From positions 1,522,501-1,586,500 of the forward strand of contig JALJCR010000001.1 in NCBI GenBank assembly GCA_022953095.1: a stretch of DNA of 64,000 nucleotides. The letters are read 5' to 3'. Position numbers and translations under genes: made by a program. The DNA is from Qipengyuania sp. ABI-127-1 (GTDB lineage Bacteria; Pseudomonadota; Alphaproteobacteria; Sphingomonadales; Sphingomonadaceae). Shown in pieces: positions 36,671 to 45,177 of this stretch. Each line of letters begins with the position of its first letter. The stretch's first letter is position 1. The notes below the pieces were generated by a model that saw nothing but the letters and a program-made list of their open reading frames with translations, searched no databases and had not been told where the DNA came from.

Positions 36671-37137
36671 GTGGCGATGCGGCGCTTCATCTTCTTCACG
36701 ATACCGGAGAAGCTGGCGACCGTATGATCCTTCTGCACGACCGTCCCGCGCACGAATACCATGCTGCCGGTTTCGCGAACGATTTCGCATACCGCATCGA
36801 GCGGTTCGGCGGGTTTGCCACCGCCGACGAACTGGGTCGACAGCTCGACCGTCACCGATGGCCCCGCATTGCCGGTGCCGATAGTGTGCATGGTGGTGAA
36901 CAGGCTGATGTCGATCAGCGAGAGCGTGACCGCGCCGTGGATGATGCCCTGCAGGTTCTCGTGGCGCCGTTCGGGAAACATGCGCAGCCGCGCCTTCCCG
37001 TCATCGTCGATACGGGTGATGAGCTTGCCCATCACCGCGCCGTTGAACAGCGTCTGGTCTTTCAGGTTCCAGTGACGCCAGCCCGGGTTCTCCGGGTCTG
37101 GGCCATGTTCGAAGACCTCGTCCGGGAGCCTGGTCAT
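36667..37137 (-). CDS. PaaI family hotdog thioesterase
   Basis: 156 aa with the PaaI/4HBT signature: HENLQGIIHGAVTLSLIDISLFT (active-site HGG-like loop as HGA) and a helix-strand unit SVTVELSTQFVGGGKP. It should hydrolyse an acyl-CoA thioester of unknown identity. It overlaps sdhB by one base and zapE by four, giving a three-gene operon with no shared pathway. Confidence 0.88.
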   Translation of the reverse strand: MTRLPDEVFEHGPDPENPGWRHWNLKDQTLFNGAVMGKLITRIDDDGKARLRMFPERRHENLQGIIHGAVTLSLIDISLFTTMHTIGTGNAGPSVTVELSTQFVGGGKPAEPLDAVCEIVRETGSMVFVRGTVVQKDHTVASFSGIVKKMKRRIAT

Positions 37138-37919
37138 CAGATCGCGCGTTCGGCGATCATCTTCTTGGTTTCGGCGATCGCCTTGGCCGGGCTGAGGCCC
37201 TTGGGGCAGACATTCGCGCAGTTCATGATCGTGTGGCAGCGATAGAGGCGGAAGGGATCCTCGAGCTGGTCGAGCCGCTCGCCGGTCATCTCGTCGCGGC
37301 TATCGGCCAGCCAGCGATAGGCCTGCAACAGGATCGCCGGGCCGAGGAACTTGTCGCTGTTCCACCAATAGCTGGGGCACGCGGTCGAGCAGCAGGCGCA
37401 CAGGATGCACTCATAGAGGCCGTCGAGCTTTTCCCGCTGTTCGGGCGACTGCAGGCGTTCCTTACCGCTCGGCGTGGTCGATACTGTCTGCAGCCAGGGG
37501 CGGATGCTGGCATATTGCGCGTAGAAATGGGTGAAGTCGGGCACGAGGTCCTTGATCACGTCCATGCTCGGCAGCGGGGTTATGCGTACCTCGCCCTTTA
37601 TGTCTTCGATCGCGGTGGTGCAGGCGAGACCGTTCTTCCCGTTCATGTTCATCGAACACGAACCGCAAATGCCTTCGCGGCACGACCGGCGGAACGTCAG
37701 CGTCGGGTCGATCTCGTTCTTGATCTTGAACAGCGCATCGAGGACCATCGGGCCGCATTCATCGAGATCGAGCTCGAACGTGTCGTAGCGCGGATTTTCG
37801 CCGCTGTCGGGATCGTAGCGGTAAATCTTGAATTTGCGGATGCGCGAACCGCCATCTGCCTTGTGGGCGCGGCTCTTGCCGGTGATCTTCGAATTCTTCG
37901 GAAGGGTGAAGGTCGCCAT
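37137..37919 (-). CDS. sdhB: Succinate dehydrogenase iron-sulfur subunit
   Basis: 260-aa complex II subunit. 2Fe-2S ligands Cys80, 85, 88 and 100 ([22 protein letters not shown] region); 4Fe-4S and 3Fe-4S ligands Cys171, 174, 177, 181 and Cys228, 234, 238 ([26 protein letters not shown]). It passes electrons from the flavoprotein SdhA to ubiquinone. No sdhA, sdhC or sdhD gene is next to it: a 213-bp gap and an oppositely oriented SDR gene lie upstream. Confidence 0.97.
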   Translation of the reverse strand: MATFTLPKNSKITGKSRAHKADGGSRIRKFKIYRYDPDSGENPRYDTFELDLDECGPMVLDALFKIKNEIDPTLTFRRSCREGICGSCSMNMNGKNGLACTTAIEDIKGEVRITPLPSMDVIKDLVPDFTHFYAQYASIRPWLQTVSTTPSGKERLQSPEQREKLDGLYECILCACCSTACPSYWWNSDKFLGPAILLQAYRWLADSRDEMTGERLDQLEDPFRLYRCHTIMNCANVCPKGLSPAKAIAETKKMIAERAI

Positions 37920-38132
37920 TACGCTTTCGGTCCTGTTTCTCTGCGCACCCCATCTAGCGGTTCACGCGAGGGGCGCAAGGCCATCTATGACGCGATTGCG
38001 GCAATGCCGTTGCTGCGGGATCGAAGGCGGCAAGCCCGCTTGAGGCGAAAGGGCCGCCGGGCATGGCAATCGCTGGAAATCCTCTGCGCGGAGAGGAACC
38101 CGCAGACCATCCCATGGGTCTATGTCGATGAG

Positions 38133-38858
38133 ATGGATGCACAAACAACATTTCGGCGCGCTGCCGTCTTCGGCGCGAGCGGCGGTATCGGCGCGGCACT
38201 GGCCGGAACACTGGCGGATCGGGGGGTGGAGGTATGGGCGGGCAGTCGCTCCGGCTTTTTCCGCGACAAGCGGATGCGCGGTTTCACCTTCGACCTGACC
38301 GACGAAGTCTCGATCGCGGCAATGGCTTCGGAGCTGGCGGCAACGCCGCCCGATCTCGTTATAGTGGCCAGCGGCGTTTTGACATTGGACAATGGGAAAG
38401 GGCCGGAACGCTCTTTCAAGCAAATCGATGCTGAGGCGATGGAAGCCGTCTTTCGGCTCAACATTATCGGGCCGGCCCTGATCGCCAAACATTTCCTGCC
38501 CCTGCTGCCGCGCCGGGACCGTGCCGTATTCGCCGCCTTATCGGCGCGGGTCGGCTCGATTTCGGACAATCGGCTCGGGGGCTGGCACAGCTACCGGGCA
38601 AGCAAGGCGGCTCTCAACATGCTCTTGAAGAACTTCGCGATCGAGCTGGGCCGGACGCATCAGCAGGCGGTGGTCGCGGGATTGCATCCCGGCACTGTCG
38701 ACACGTGCCTGTCCGAACCGTTCCAATCCAACCTGCCGGATGGACAACTGATAGCTCCAAACGCCGCGGCCGCGAACTTGCTCAAGGTGCTCGACGGATT
38801 GGCGCCGAGAGACAGCGGCGGTGTTTTCGACTGGAAGGGCGAGGAGGTACCAGCCTAG
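38133..38858 (+). CDS. Short-chain dehydrogenase/reductase
   Basis: 241 aa. Rossmann motif AAVFGASGGIGAAL near residue 10-23, IVASGV in the NNAG position, active-site Ser in ALSARVG and YxxxK as YRASKAAL near residue 153. It is a classical SDR of unknown substrate. The start at 38133 follows GATGAG weakly. Convergent with the first ATP-grasp gene. Confidence 0.85.
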   Translation: MDAQTTFRRAAVFGASGGIGAALAGTLADRGVEVWAGSRSGFFRDKRMRGFTFDLTDEVSIAAMASELAATPPDLVIVASGVLTLDNGKGPERSFKQIDAEAMEAVFRLNIIGPALIAKHFLPLLPRRDRAVFAALSARVGSISDNRLGGWHSYRASKAALNMLLKNFAIELGRTHQQAVVAGLHPGTVDTCLSEPFQSNLPDGQLIAPNAAAANLLKVLDGLAPRDSGGVFDWKGEEVPA

Positions 38859-38960
38859 CCCGGATTCTCTTTGAGTTTATGGGCGCGAAATTCGGGAATG
38901 CGTTCGGCCGTGCACATATCGAGGGTATCTCGGTTCTCACATACGGCCGGGTCCACCGGT

Positions 38961-40145
38961 TCAGGCCTCGGTTAAAAAACGTCGTCCTGCCGCGGTGCGA
39001 TTTTCGAGATGGTGGCGGATCAGTTCACCATGGCGCGTTGCGCCGATGCCCATGCCGGTGGCGCGTTGGGGTACGCGGACATTCGGCCGTGCATTCGCTT
39101 CGATGAGCATAGGGCCTCGGTTACTCGGCGCAACGTCCCAGCCAATCTGAACATGCGCAGGAAAGTGATCGCCATGCGCATCAAGGGCAAGCCGCCTGAG
39201 TACCTGCCAATCCGGGATCCGCCTGCCGGTAATGGGACGATCGTTCGCGGGATGCCGGTCGAATTCGCCCGGTGCCGTGGCGTATTTCGCCAGTCCCAAT
39301 TCGCCCGTTTCGAAGTTTATGGCGGCAAAGATACCGCCGGCATGCGCATTGTCGACGATGACGCCGGGCTGTGCCGCGAGACGGAGAACCGCGGTAACCA
39401 GTTCGGGTTCGCCGTGCTCGTCGAGAATTGTGGTTATGCGCGCTGTGGGCAGGGCGTCGAGCGCGATGTCCGCAATATCGGGATGAGGCCGAAGCAGTTC
39501 CTGCGCTACCCACCCGCCGGTTTCTTTCGCTTCTTCGAGCATCCGCAGGATGGCGGCGGGGTCCCCGTCGCTGGGGCAGGAGGCCAATATCTCGATTCCC
39601 GCACCCCCTGATCCTCTGATCGGCTTGAGCAGGATTGGCCCGGCACCGGGCTGCTGAACGAGCTTCCAGCCGTCGCGCTTGGAGCGCTCGGCAAGGACGC
39701 GGGGGTGGGGCAGGCAAGCCCGCGTACAGACGCGATAGAATTCTCGCTTGTCGGTAATCGCGCGATCGTGATCGGTCGCCGGATTGGCAATCGCGCGGCT
39801 CACCCCGACATGTTCGAACCGGCGCATGACCGTATCGAAGCCGCTTTCGTCGCGAATGTCGTACAGGGCGACATCGCCGGGGTCGGCAAACCGGGTAAGG
39901 CAGATCCGCACCGCCTCGGCACGGCGAAGCTTGCTCCATCCCCATCGACGCGCAACCTTGCGCGCCCGCAGGATGATGACCAGCCGGAAGACCGTATAAG
40001 ACACAGCGTTGAGGGCAATCCGCAATGGCCCCTGGCGCTGCTGCATCCGGGCGTAATACGGATCGAGGAAAGCGGCAGAGCGATAGTTTACGATGCCCGG
40101 AAAAAGGGTGAGGTTCAGCCGGACGAGATCGTATAGCCGTTTCAT
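38961..40145 (-). CDS. Sugar-transfer-associated ATP-grasp protein
   Basis: 394 aa. N-terminal region with hydrophobic helix (RIALNAVSYTVFRLVIIL), then ATP-grasp core: PILLKPIRGSGGAGIEIL near residue 174, WVAQELLRPHPDIADIA near 216, ARITTILDEHGEPELVTAVLR, and C-terminal DVAPSNRGPMLIEANARPNV for Mg binding. The family (PF14397-like) often lies in polysaccharide loci and is predicted to attach an amino acid or peptide to a sugar; no reaction is proven. It is 6 bp downstream of the second ATP-grasp gene. Confidence 0.8.
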   Translation of the reverse strand: MKRLYDLVRLNLTLFPGIVNYRSAAFLDPYYARMQQRQGPLRIALNAVSYTVFRLVIILRARKVARRWGWSKLRRAEAVRICLTRFADPGDVALYDIRDESGFDTVMRRFEHVGVSRAIANPATDHDRAITDKREFYRVCTRACLPHPRVLAERSKRDGWKLVQQPGAGPILLKPIRGSGGAGIEILASCPSDGDPAAILRMLEEAKETGGWVAQELLRPHPDIADIALDALPTARITTILDEHGEPELVTAVLRLAAQPGVIVDNAHAGGIFAAINFETGELGLAKYATAPGEFDRHPANDRPITGRRIPDWQVLRRLALDAHGDHFPAHVQIGWDVAPSNRGPMLIEANARPNVRVPQRATGMGIGATRHGELIRHHLENRTAAGRRFLTEA

Positions 40146-40151
40146 CGATCG

Positions 40152-41174
40152 TCAGTTTCCGACTGAAACGAGCCCCTCGCGCCGCCAGCTTTCCGCCAGC
40201 AGAGTTTCCAGAAGATCGGCGTGGCTGAAGCCGGCATGCGATGCTGCCTTGGCCATGACTTTCTCCGACCACAGGTTGCAGTTCAGATTGATCTCGATGA
40301 AATTTATGTCGCCGGTCTTGAGATCGAGGCGGAATTCGATCCGGCCGTAATCGAACGGGACGAATTCGCGCGCGACCTTCTTTGCCATCGCTTCGATCTT
40401 GGGGGCGATTTCCGGATCATCGAAGCGCTTGAGGGCGGCTTTCTCGGTGTTCCGCACGAGATCGCGCTTTTCGTAATAGGTCCACAGCCGCTGCGTGTCC
40501 TCGCGCTCGTACCACAGCATCGGAAGCGCAATCGGTTCGTCGTCGATCGTAATGAAGGCGCACTGGACGTCGTAGCCGTCGAGATAGGGTTCGACGATGG
40601 CATCGTGCCCTTCGGTGTGGATGTGCCACACGGCATTGGCAACTTCGGTCCAGTCGTGGGCATCGGTGATCCCCCAGCTAGCCGAAGACGCGTTGGGCTT
40701 GATAACCCACCTTCCGGCATCTTTGGCGGGAAGGTTCTTTTCCAGAACCGGTGCTCCGCGGCGATAGCAGAACCACGGTGCGGTCGACACTCCGGCATGG
40801 TCGCAGACGAGCTTCGATACCGATTTGTCGTCGCCCAGGCCGCGCAGGAAGGGCATTGCGCCGAGATAGGGAATGCCGTGTTTGTTGCACAGGATCGGGA
40901 TCAGCATTTCGCTGTTCACGAAGCCCCCTCGATTGAGCAACGGGAACACGAAATCGACGTCCGGCTTTTCGAAGAGTACTTCATACTGGTTGGCAAGCTC
41001 GAGATTGAGCCCCAGACCTTCCAGTGTCCTGCGTACTTCGTGGTGATATATCGCGTGATTGCCGTCTTCGGGGTGCATCCCGCCGCCGAACAGGGCGTGC
41101 TTGGCCATGAACAGCGTGCGGATGCGCTGCTTGGCTTCTTCGGGAATGCGCAAAGGTTCGATGCGAGTGTTCAT
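40152..41174 (-). CDS. D-alanine--D-alanine ligase-like ATP-grasp protein
   Basis: 340 aa. Ddl-type ATP-grasp features: VDFVFPLLNRGGFVNSEMLIP, GIPYLGAMPFLRGLGDDKSVSKLV (substrate and loop), RWVIKPNASSASWGITD near residue 160, and GDINFIEINLNCNLWSEK near the C terminus for Mg2+ ligands. It is unlikely to be the essential Ddl, since the substrate-binding residues differ and it is paired with an unrelated ATP-grasp. ATG at 41174; a longer open frame upstream is antisense to the methyltransferase start region. Confidence 0.82.
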   Translation of the reverse strand: MNTRIEPLRIPEEAKQRIRTLFMAKHALFGGGMHPEDGNHAIYHHEVRRTLEGLGLNLELANQYEVLFEKPDVDFVFPLLNRGGFVNSEMLIPILCNKHGIPYLGAMPFLRGLGDDKSVSKLVCDHAGVSTAPWFCYRRGAPVLEKNLPAKDAGRWVIKPNASSASWGITDAHDWTEVANAVWHIHTEGHDAIVEPYLDGYDVQCAFITIDDEPIALPMLWYEREDTQRLWTYYEKRDLVRNTEKAALKRFDDPEIAPKIEAMAKKVAREFVPFDYGRIEFRLDLKTGDINFIEINLNCNLWSEKVMAKAASHAGFSHADLLETLLAESWRREGLVSVGN

Positions 41175-41318
41175 GTGGGCCCGTTGGTGGTGGTTTTGGC
41201 GCGCCTTTAGTCCCACGGTCCCGGCTCCACCAGAACTTTGTAGCGGACAAGTTAGCACTTGCTGTGCGCGCAAATGTCGATAGCGTCGGATTGTCGCGCA
41301 ATCGGAGGGACTTGCTCG

Positions 41319-41948
41319 GTGGGCTTGAGAAAATGGTACGATCGCCACGTGATGCCCCGCCTCGTGACGGCTGCTTGTGGGCAGGAAGGGATCGAGAAAC
41401 GCCGCCGTGAAGTTGTTCCGCTGGCACAGGGAAGGGTTTTCGAAATCGGCTGTGGCGGCGGGTTCAACCAGGCGCTCTACGACAGTGACAAGGTGACCAG
41501 CTTTGCGGGGATCGATCCGCATGCGAAGCTGCTTGACGGTGCGCGCGCAAGGGCACTGGCGAAGGGTTGGGAAACCGACTTTCGTCAAGGGGTAGGCGAA
41601 GATATCCCGTTCGCCGACGGGTCTTTCGACACGGTTGTCTGTACCTATACGCTGTGTTCGGTCGATGATCCCGCGCGTGTGCTATCGGAAATCCGCCGAA
41701 TTCTCGCACCGAGCGGGCAGTTGCTGTTCCTCGAGCACGGGCGTGCTCCAGATGCCGCAGTGGCGCGCTGGCAGGAACGGATAGAGCCGGTGTGGAGCCC
41801 GCTGGCCGGGGGATGCCACCTTAGCAGACCGATCGGCGCGTCGCTGCGCGGGGCGGGATTCGCGGTGGAGCCGCTGGGTCAGGCCTATCTGAAGAAAGCC
41901 CCCAGGATCATGGGCTGGATGGAATGGGGCGTGGCGCGGAAAGCCTGA
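41319..41948 (+). CDS. Class I SAM-dependent methyltransferase (DUF-type, UbiE-like)
   Basis: 209 aa. SAM motif I VFEIGCGGGFNQALYD near residue 36, motif II GIDPHAKLLDGAR, FADGSFDTVVCTYTLCSVDDP (motif IV/post I), and the C-terminal RILAPSGQLLFLEHGRAPD. Related to methyltransferases that act on small molecules or lipids; substrate unknown. GTG at 41319 follows GGAGGG by about 9 bp. Divergent from the ATP-grasp operon. Confidence 0.85.
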   Translation: MGLRKWYDRHVMPRLVTAACGQEGIEKRRREVVPLAQGRVFEIGCGGGFNQALYDSDKVTSFAGIDPHAKLLDGARARALAKGWETDFRQGVGEDIPFADGSFDTVVCTYTLCSVDDPARVLSEIRRILAPSGQLLFLEHGRAPDAAVARWQERIEPVWSPLAGGCHLSRPIGASLRGAGFAVEPLGQAYLKKAPRIMGWMEWGVARKA

Positions 41949-41980
41949 GGGTCGGCGAACGGTTCGGTCCACCAACCCTC
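41947..41980. terminator. Possible bidirectional terminator hairpin
   Basis: GAGGGT at 41947-41952 pairs with ACCCTC at 41975-41980, and an inner CGAACGGTTCG is palindromic. It lies between the convergent methyltransferase and rne ends. No T-run is obvious, so assignment is tentative. Confidence 0.3.
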
Positions 41981-41988
41981 TAATCGAC

Positions 41989-44736
41989 CTATTCGTCGCC
42001 AAAAGTGCGCTGCCACCAGCCGCGCTTGGGTTTGGCAGGTTTGCTTGGTTCGGGGCTTTCCTCGGCCACAGACTCTGCCGCTGCCGCTGCCGCGTCGGGC
42101 TGGGGCGCCGGTTCGGGCTCGGGTTCCGGCTGCGGCGCCGGTTCGGATGATGTCTGCGCCGGAGATTCGGCTACGGACTTCTTTTTGCGCGGTGCGCGCT
42201 TCTTCGGTGCGGGCTTGGCTTCGTCTTCGGCTTTTGCCTCGTCCGTAGCTTCCGTCACGCTTTCCGGCTCTACCTCCACCTTCTTTTTGCGCGGTGCGCG
42301 CTTTTTCGGTTTCGGTTTCTCGGTTTCCTCGCCCTCCGCGCTGGCGGTCTCGTCGGCTTTGGCCTTGGCTGCGGTGTCCGCCTTCTTCTTGCGCGGTGCG
42401 CGCTTCCTGGGCTTGGGCTTTCCGTCCGTTTCGTCTGCGTCGGCCACGGCTTCCGCAGTTTCCGGCGAATCCTCCGGACCGGCAACCACCGCCATATCCT
42501 TGACGACGGCTTCGGAAACCTCTTCCAGCTTTTCGGCGTCTTGCGAGGTTATTTCGTCCGAACTTTTGCCCCGTCCGCGGCCACCCCGGCGGCGGCCACC
42601 CCGGCGACGGCGCTTCTTGGGCTTGTCATCGCCGCTTTCCTCATCATCGCCCTCGTCGCCTTCCATGTCGTCGGCGAGATCGTCGGCATCGTCCTGATCG
42701 CCCTCATCGTCCCGCTGGCGGTTCTTGCTGCGACCCCGGCCACCGCGACGCCGCCGACGTTTCTTGCGCGGACGGTCATCGTCGCCGTCGTCCTCGTCGG
42801 TTTCATCGAAAACATCGTCCTCGCCATCGTCATCGACGATGGGTTCGAACCTGGGCGCATCCTTCGGCTTGGGGCCATGGCTCGAAACGGTCATCTTCGC
42901 GCCTTCGTCCTCGCCTTCGGGAACGACCTCGACGGTTACGCGATAGCGCTGCTCGATCTCCATCAGATCGGCGCGTTTCTCGTTGAGGAGGTAAACCGCC
43001 GCTTCGGTGCTGGCGGCAAGACGGATGGTCGAACCCTTGCCCTTGGCCGCCTCGTCCTCGATCAGGCGCAGCGCCGAAAGTCCTGCGCTCGACGCGGTGC
43101 GCACGAGGCCGGTGCCGTCGCAATGCGGACAGTCGCGGGTGGTCGCTTCGAGTACGCCGGTGCGTAGGCGCTGGCGGCTCATTTCCATCAGGCCGAAGCT
43201 CGAGATGCGGCCGACCTGAATGCGCGCGCGATCGTTCTTGAGCGCTTCCTTCATCGCCTTCTCGACCTTGCGGGTGTTGGAGTGATGCTCCTGGTCGATG
43301 AAGTCGATGACGATGAGGCCGGCCATGTCGCGCAGGCGCAGTTGGCGGGCGATCTCGCGCGCGGCTTCGAGATTGGTGTGCAGCGCGGTCTGCTCGATAT
43401 TGTGCTCCTTGGTGGAGCGGCCCGAGTTGATATCGATCGACACCAGCGCCTCGGTCGGATTGATGACCAGATAGCCGCCCGATTTGAGCTGGACCACCGG
43501 ATCGTACATCGCCTTGAGCTGATCTTCCGCACCATAGCGCTGGAACAGCGGCACGGGGTCCGAATATTGCTTCACGCGCCGGGCATGGCTCGGCATCAGC
43601 AGCTTCATGAACTGCTTGGCCGATTTATAGCCATCCTCGCCCTCGACGATGACTTCCTCGATCTCGCGATTGTAGATGTCGCGGATGGCCCGCTTGATCA
43701 GGTCGCTGTCCGAGTGGATCAAGGCAGGTGCCGAGGATGAGAGGGTTCGTTCGCGGATTTCGTCCCACAGCCGGGCGAGATAATCGAAGTCGCGCTTGAT
43801 TTCGGTCTTGGTGCGGCTGAGGCCGGCAGTGCGCACGATCAAACCCATGGTGCGCGGAAGGCTGAGGGCGGAGACGACCTGTTTCAGTCGTTTACGGTCC
43901 GAAGCGCTTGAAATTTTGCGCGAAATGCCGCCGCCATGGCTGCTGTTCGGCATCAGGACCGTATAGCGGCCGGCAAGGCTGAGATAGGTCGTCAGCGCGG
44001 CGCCCTTGTTCCCGCGCTCTTCCTTGACGACCTGCACGAGCAGGACCTGGCGGCGCTGGATTACATCCTGGATCTTGTAGCGGCGACGCAGCGCCATGCG
44101 CTTGGCGCGCGCTTCGTCCACTTCCTTGGCCCGCGCGCGGCCACCCTTGCCCTGGCGACGACCACGGCCACGACCGCGGCGAGCGCGGTCGTTGCGCCGA
44201 TTGTCGGTGTCTTCTTCGTCTTCGTCCGAATCCTCGTCATCCGAGTCGTCTTCTTCGTCCTCGCGGTCGAGATGACCTTCCTCGATGGTAGCGACGTCGT
44301 CCTTATCGGACGTATCGACTTCCTCCAGCCCGTTTTCGGCCAGATCTTCGGCCAGCGCCTCGGCGCTTTCGTCATCGGCGTCGTATTCCTCGCCCGGCAT
44401 TTCGCCGCGCTGCTCTTCCTCGTCGCGCAGGCGCTGCTCTTCCTCGGCAGCCTCGGCCTCTGCGGCCAGCAAGGCTTCGCGATCTTCCTTGGGAATCTGA
44501 TAATAGTCGGGATGGATTTCACTGAAGGCGAGGAAACCGTGGCGATTACCGCCGAAATCGACGAAAGCGGCTTGCAGCGAGGGTTCGACCCGCGTGACTT
44601 TCGCCAGATAGATATTGCCTTTTATCTGCTTGTGATCGGCAGATTCGAAATCGAACTCCTCAATCCGATTGCCTTTGAGTACCGCCACCCGGGTTTCTTC
44701 CTGGTGGCGCGCATCGATAAGCATGCGCGTTGCCAT
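41989..44736 (-). CDS. rne: Ribonuclease E/G family endoribonuclease
   Basis: 915 aa. S1 domain (residues 43-82: IYLAKVTRVEPSLQAAFVDFGG) interrupted by an acidic insert of about 100 residues rich in D/E, then RNase-H-like and DNase-I-like regions with catalytic Asp (LIVIDFID, near 477) and Zn-link cysteines Cys536 and Cys539 (CPHCDGTG). The C-terminal third is disordered with repeated KKRAPRKKK blocks and ends KPKRGWWQRTFGDE, resembling the GWW motif through which Caulobacter RNase E binds PNPase. It initiates mRNA decay and rRNA processing. RBS GGAG about 10 bp before ATG. Confidence 0.94.
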   Translation of the reverse strand: MATRMLIDARHQEETRVAVLKGNRIEEFDFESADHKQIKGNIYLAKVTRVEPSLQAAFVDFGGNRHGFLAFSEIHPDYYQIPKEDREALLAAEAEAAEEEQRLRDEEEQRGEMPGEEYDADDESAEALAEDLAENGLEEVDTSDKDDVATIEEGHLDREDEEDDSDDEDSDEDEEDTDNRRNDRARRGRGRGRRQGKGGRARAKEVDEARAKRMALRRRYKIQDVIQRRQVLLVQVVKEERGNKGAALTTYLSLAGRYTVLMPNSSHGGGISRKISSASDRKRLKQVVSALSLPRTMGLIVRTAGLSRTKTEIKRDFDYLARLWDEIRERTLSSSAPALIHSDSDLIKRAIRDIYNREIEEVIVEGEDGYKSAKQFMKLLMPSHARRVKQYSDPVPLFQRYGAEDQLKAMYDPVVQLKSGGYLVINPTEALVSIDINSGRSTKEHNIEQTALHTNLEAAREIARQLRLRDMAGLIVIDFIDQEHHSNTRKVEKAMKEALKNDRARIQVGRISSFGLMEMSRQRLRTGVLEATTRDCPHCDGTGLVRTASSAGLSALRLIEDEAAKGKGSTIRLAASTEAAVYLLNEKRADLMEIEQRYRVTVEVVPEGEDEGAKMTVSSHGPKPKDAPRFEPIVDDDGEDDVFDETDEDDGDDDRPRKKRRRRRGGRGRSKNRQRDDEGDQDDADDLADDMEGDEGDDEESGDDKPKKRRRRGGRRRGGRGRGKSSDEITSQDAEKLEEVSEAVVKDMAVVAGPEDSPETAEAVADADETDGKPKPRKRAPRKKKADTAAKAKADETASAEGEETEKPKPKKRAPRKKKVEVEPESVTEATDEAKAEDEAKPAPKKRAPRKKKSVAESPAQTSSEPAPQPEPEPEPAPQPDAAAAAAESVAEESPEPSKPAKPKRGWWQRTFGDE

Positions 44737-45177
44737 TGATATTTCTCCAGCCGCGTCGGGGCAGGGCGAACCCTGCGTTTGCGCGGCGCATTACGTTGGA
44801 AATTCCGCGGCCCTGTCTGGGCATCGCGGTGTTTGCTAACCGGCCGTGTTCGCTCTGTAGGAAAGGCCGGGTATTCGTGACTGCGGGAGTAGCCCTGCGC
44901 ATATTGGGCGCTGTCCGGCCCGACACGGCGGCATAGGCGGGAGCCTTTGCTGCTGTTGTCGGGGAAAAACGGGCCATGTCCGGCATCAACCTGTATTGTC
45001 TTGGGCCGAGGCGGCTCTTGCCGCTATAGCCTGAAAAAAAACGGTTTTTCACGGTGACCCTCTTCGTCGCGGAATATTCGCGCCGATCGGAGGCATCGGA
45101 AAACCGGTACGATGTCGCTAGCACCGTGGGTTTCGCACGGCAACCATATTGCGTGATTGGATAACAAGGTCATAACC
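44737..45177. other. Long intergenic region between divergent rne and amidase genes
   Basis: No gene is recognised here. It holds the rne 5' leader on the minus strand (including the hairpin at 44761-44776) and the amidase promoter side on the plus strand. A plausible -10 TATAGC at 45025 has no convincing -35. An A8-CGG-T5 tract at 45033 and a GCGGC-TCTT-GCCGC hairpin at 45011-45024 are notable but unassigned. A short open frame in this gap is not convincing. Confidence 0.5.
44761..44776 (-). promoter_or_regulatory. UUCG-loop hairpin in the rne 5' leader
   Basis: On the minus strand GCAGGG-TTCG-CCCTGC forms a perfect 6-bp stem with a UUCG loop, about 25 nt before the rne start codon and just upstream of its GGAG. 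Enterobacterial rne leaders carry hairpins through which RNase E limits its own mRNA; a similar role is inferred from position only. Confidence 0.4.

Noticed and set aside
42005-43167. Open plus-strand frames opposite the rne tail
   Set aside because: Ser/Ala/Gly/Phe-rich artefacts of the repetitive acidic and basic codons of rne, with no start signal or domain.
45025-45053. An A8-CGG-T5 tract that could be read as a terminator or promoter element
   Set aside because: The A/T arms alone are too weak to form a terminator and no -35 matches; it is left as an unassigned feature of the gap.
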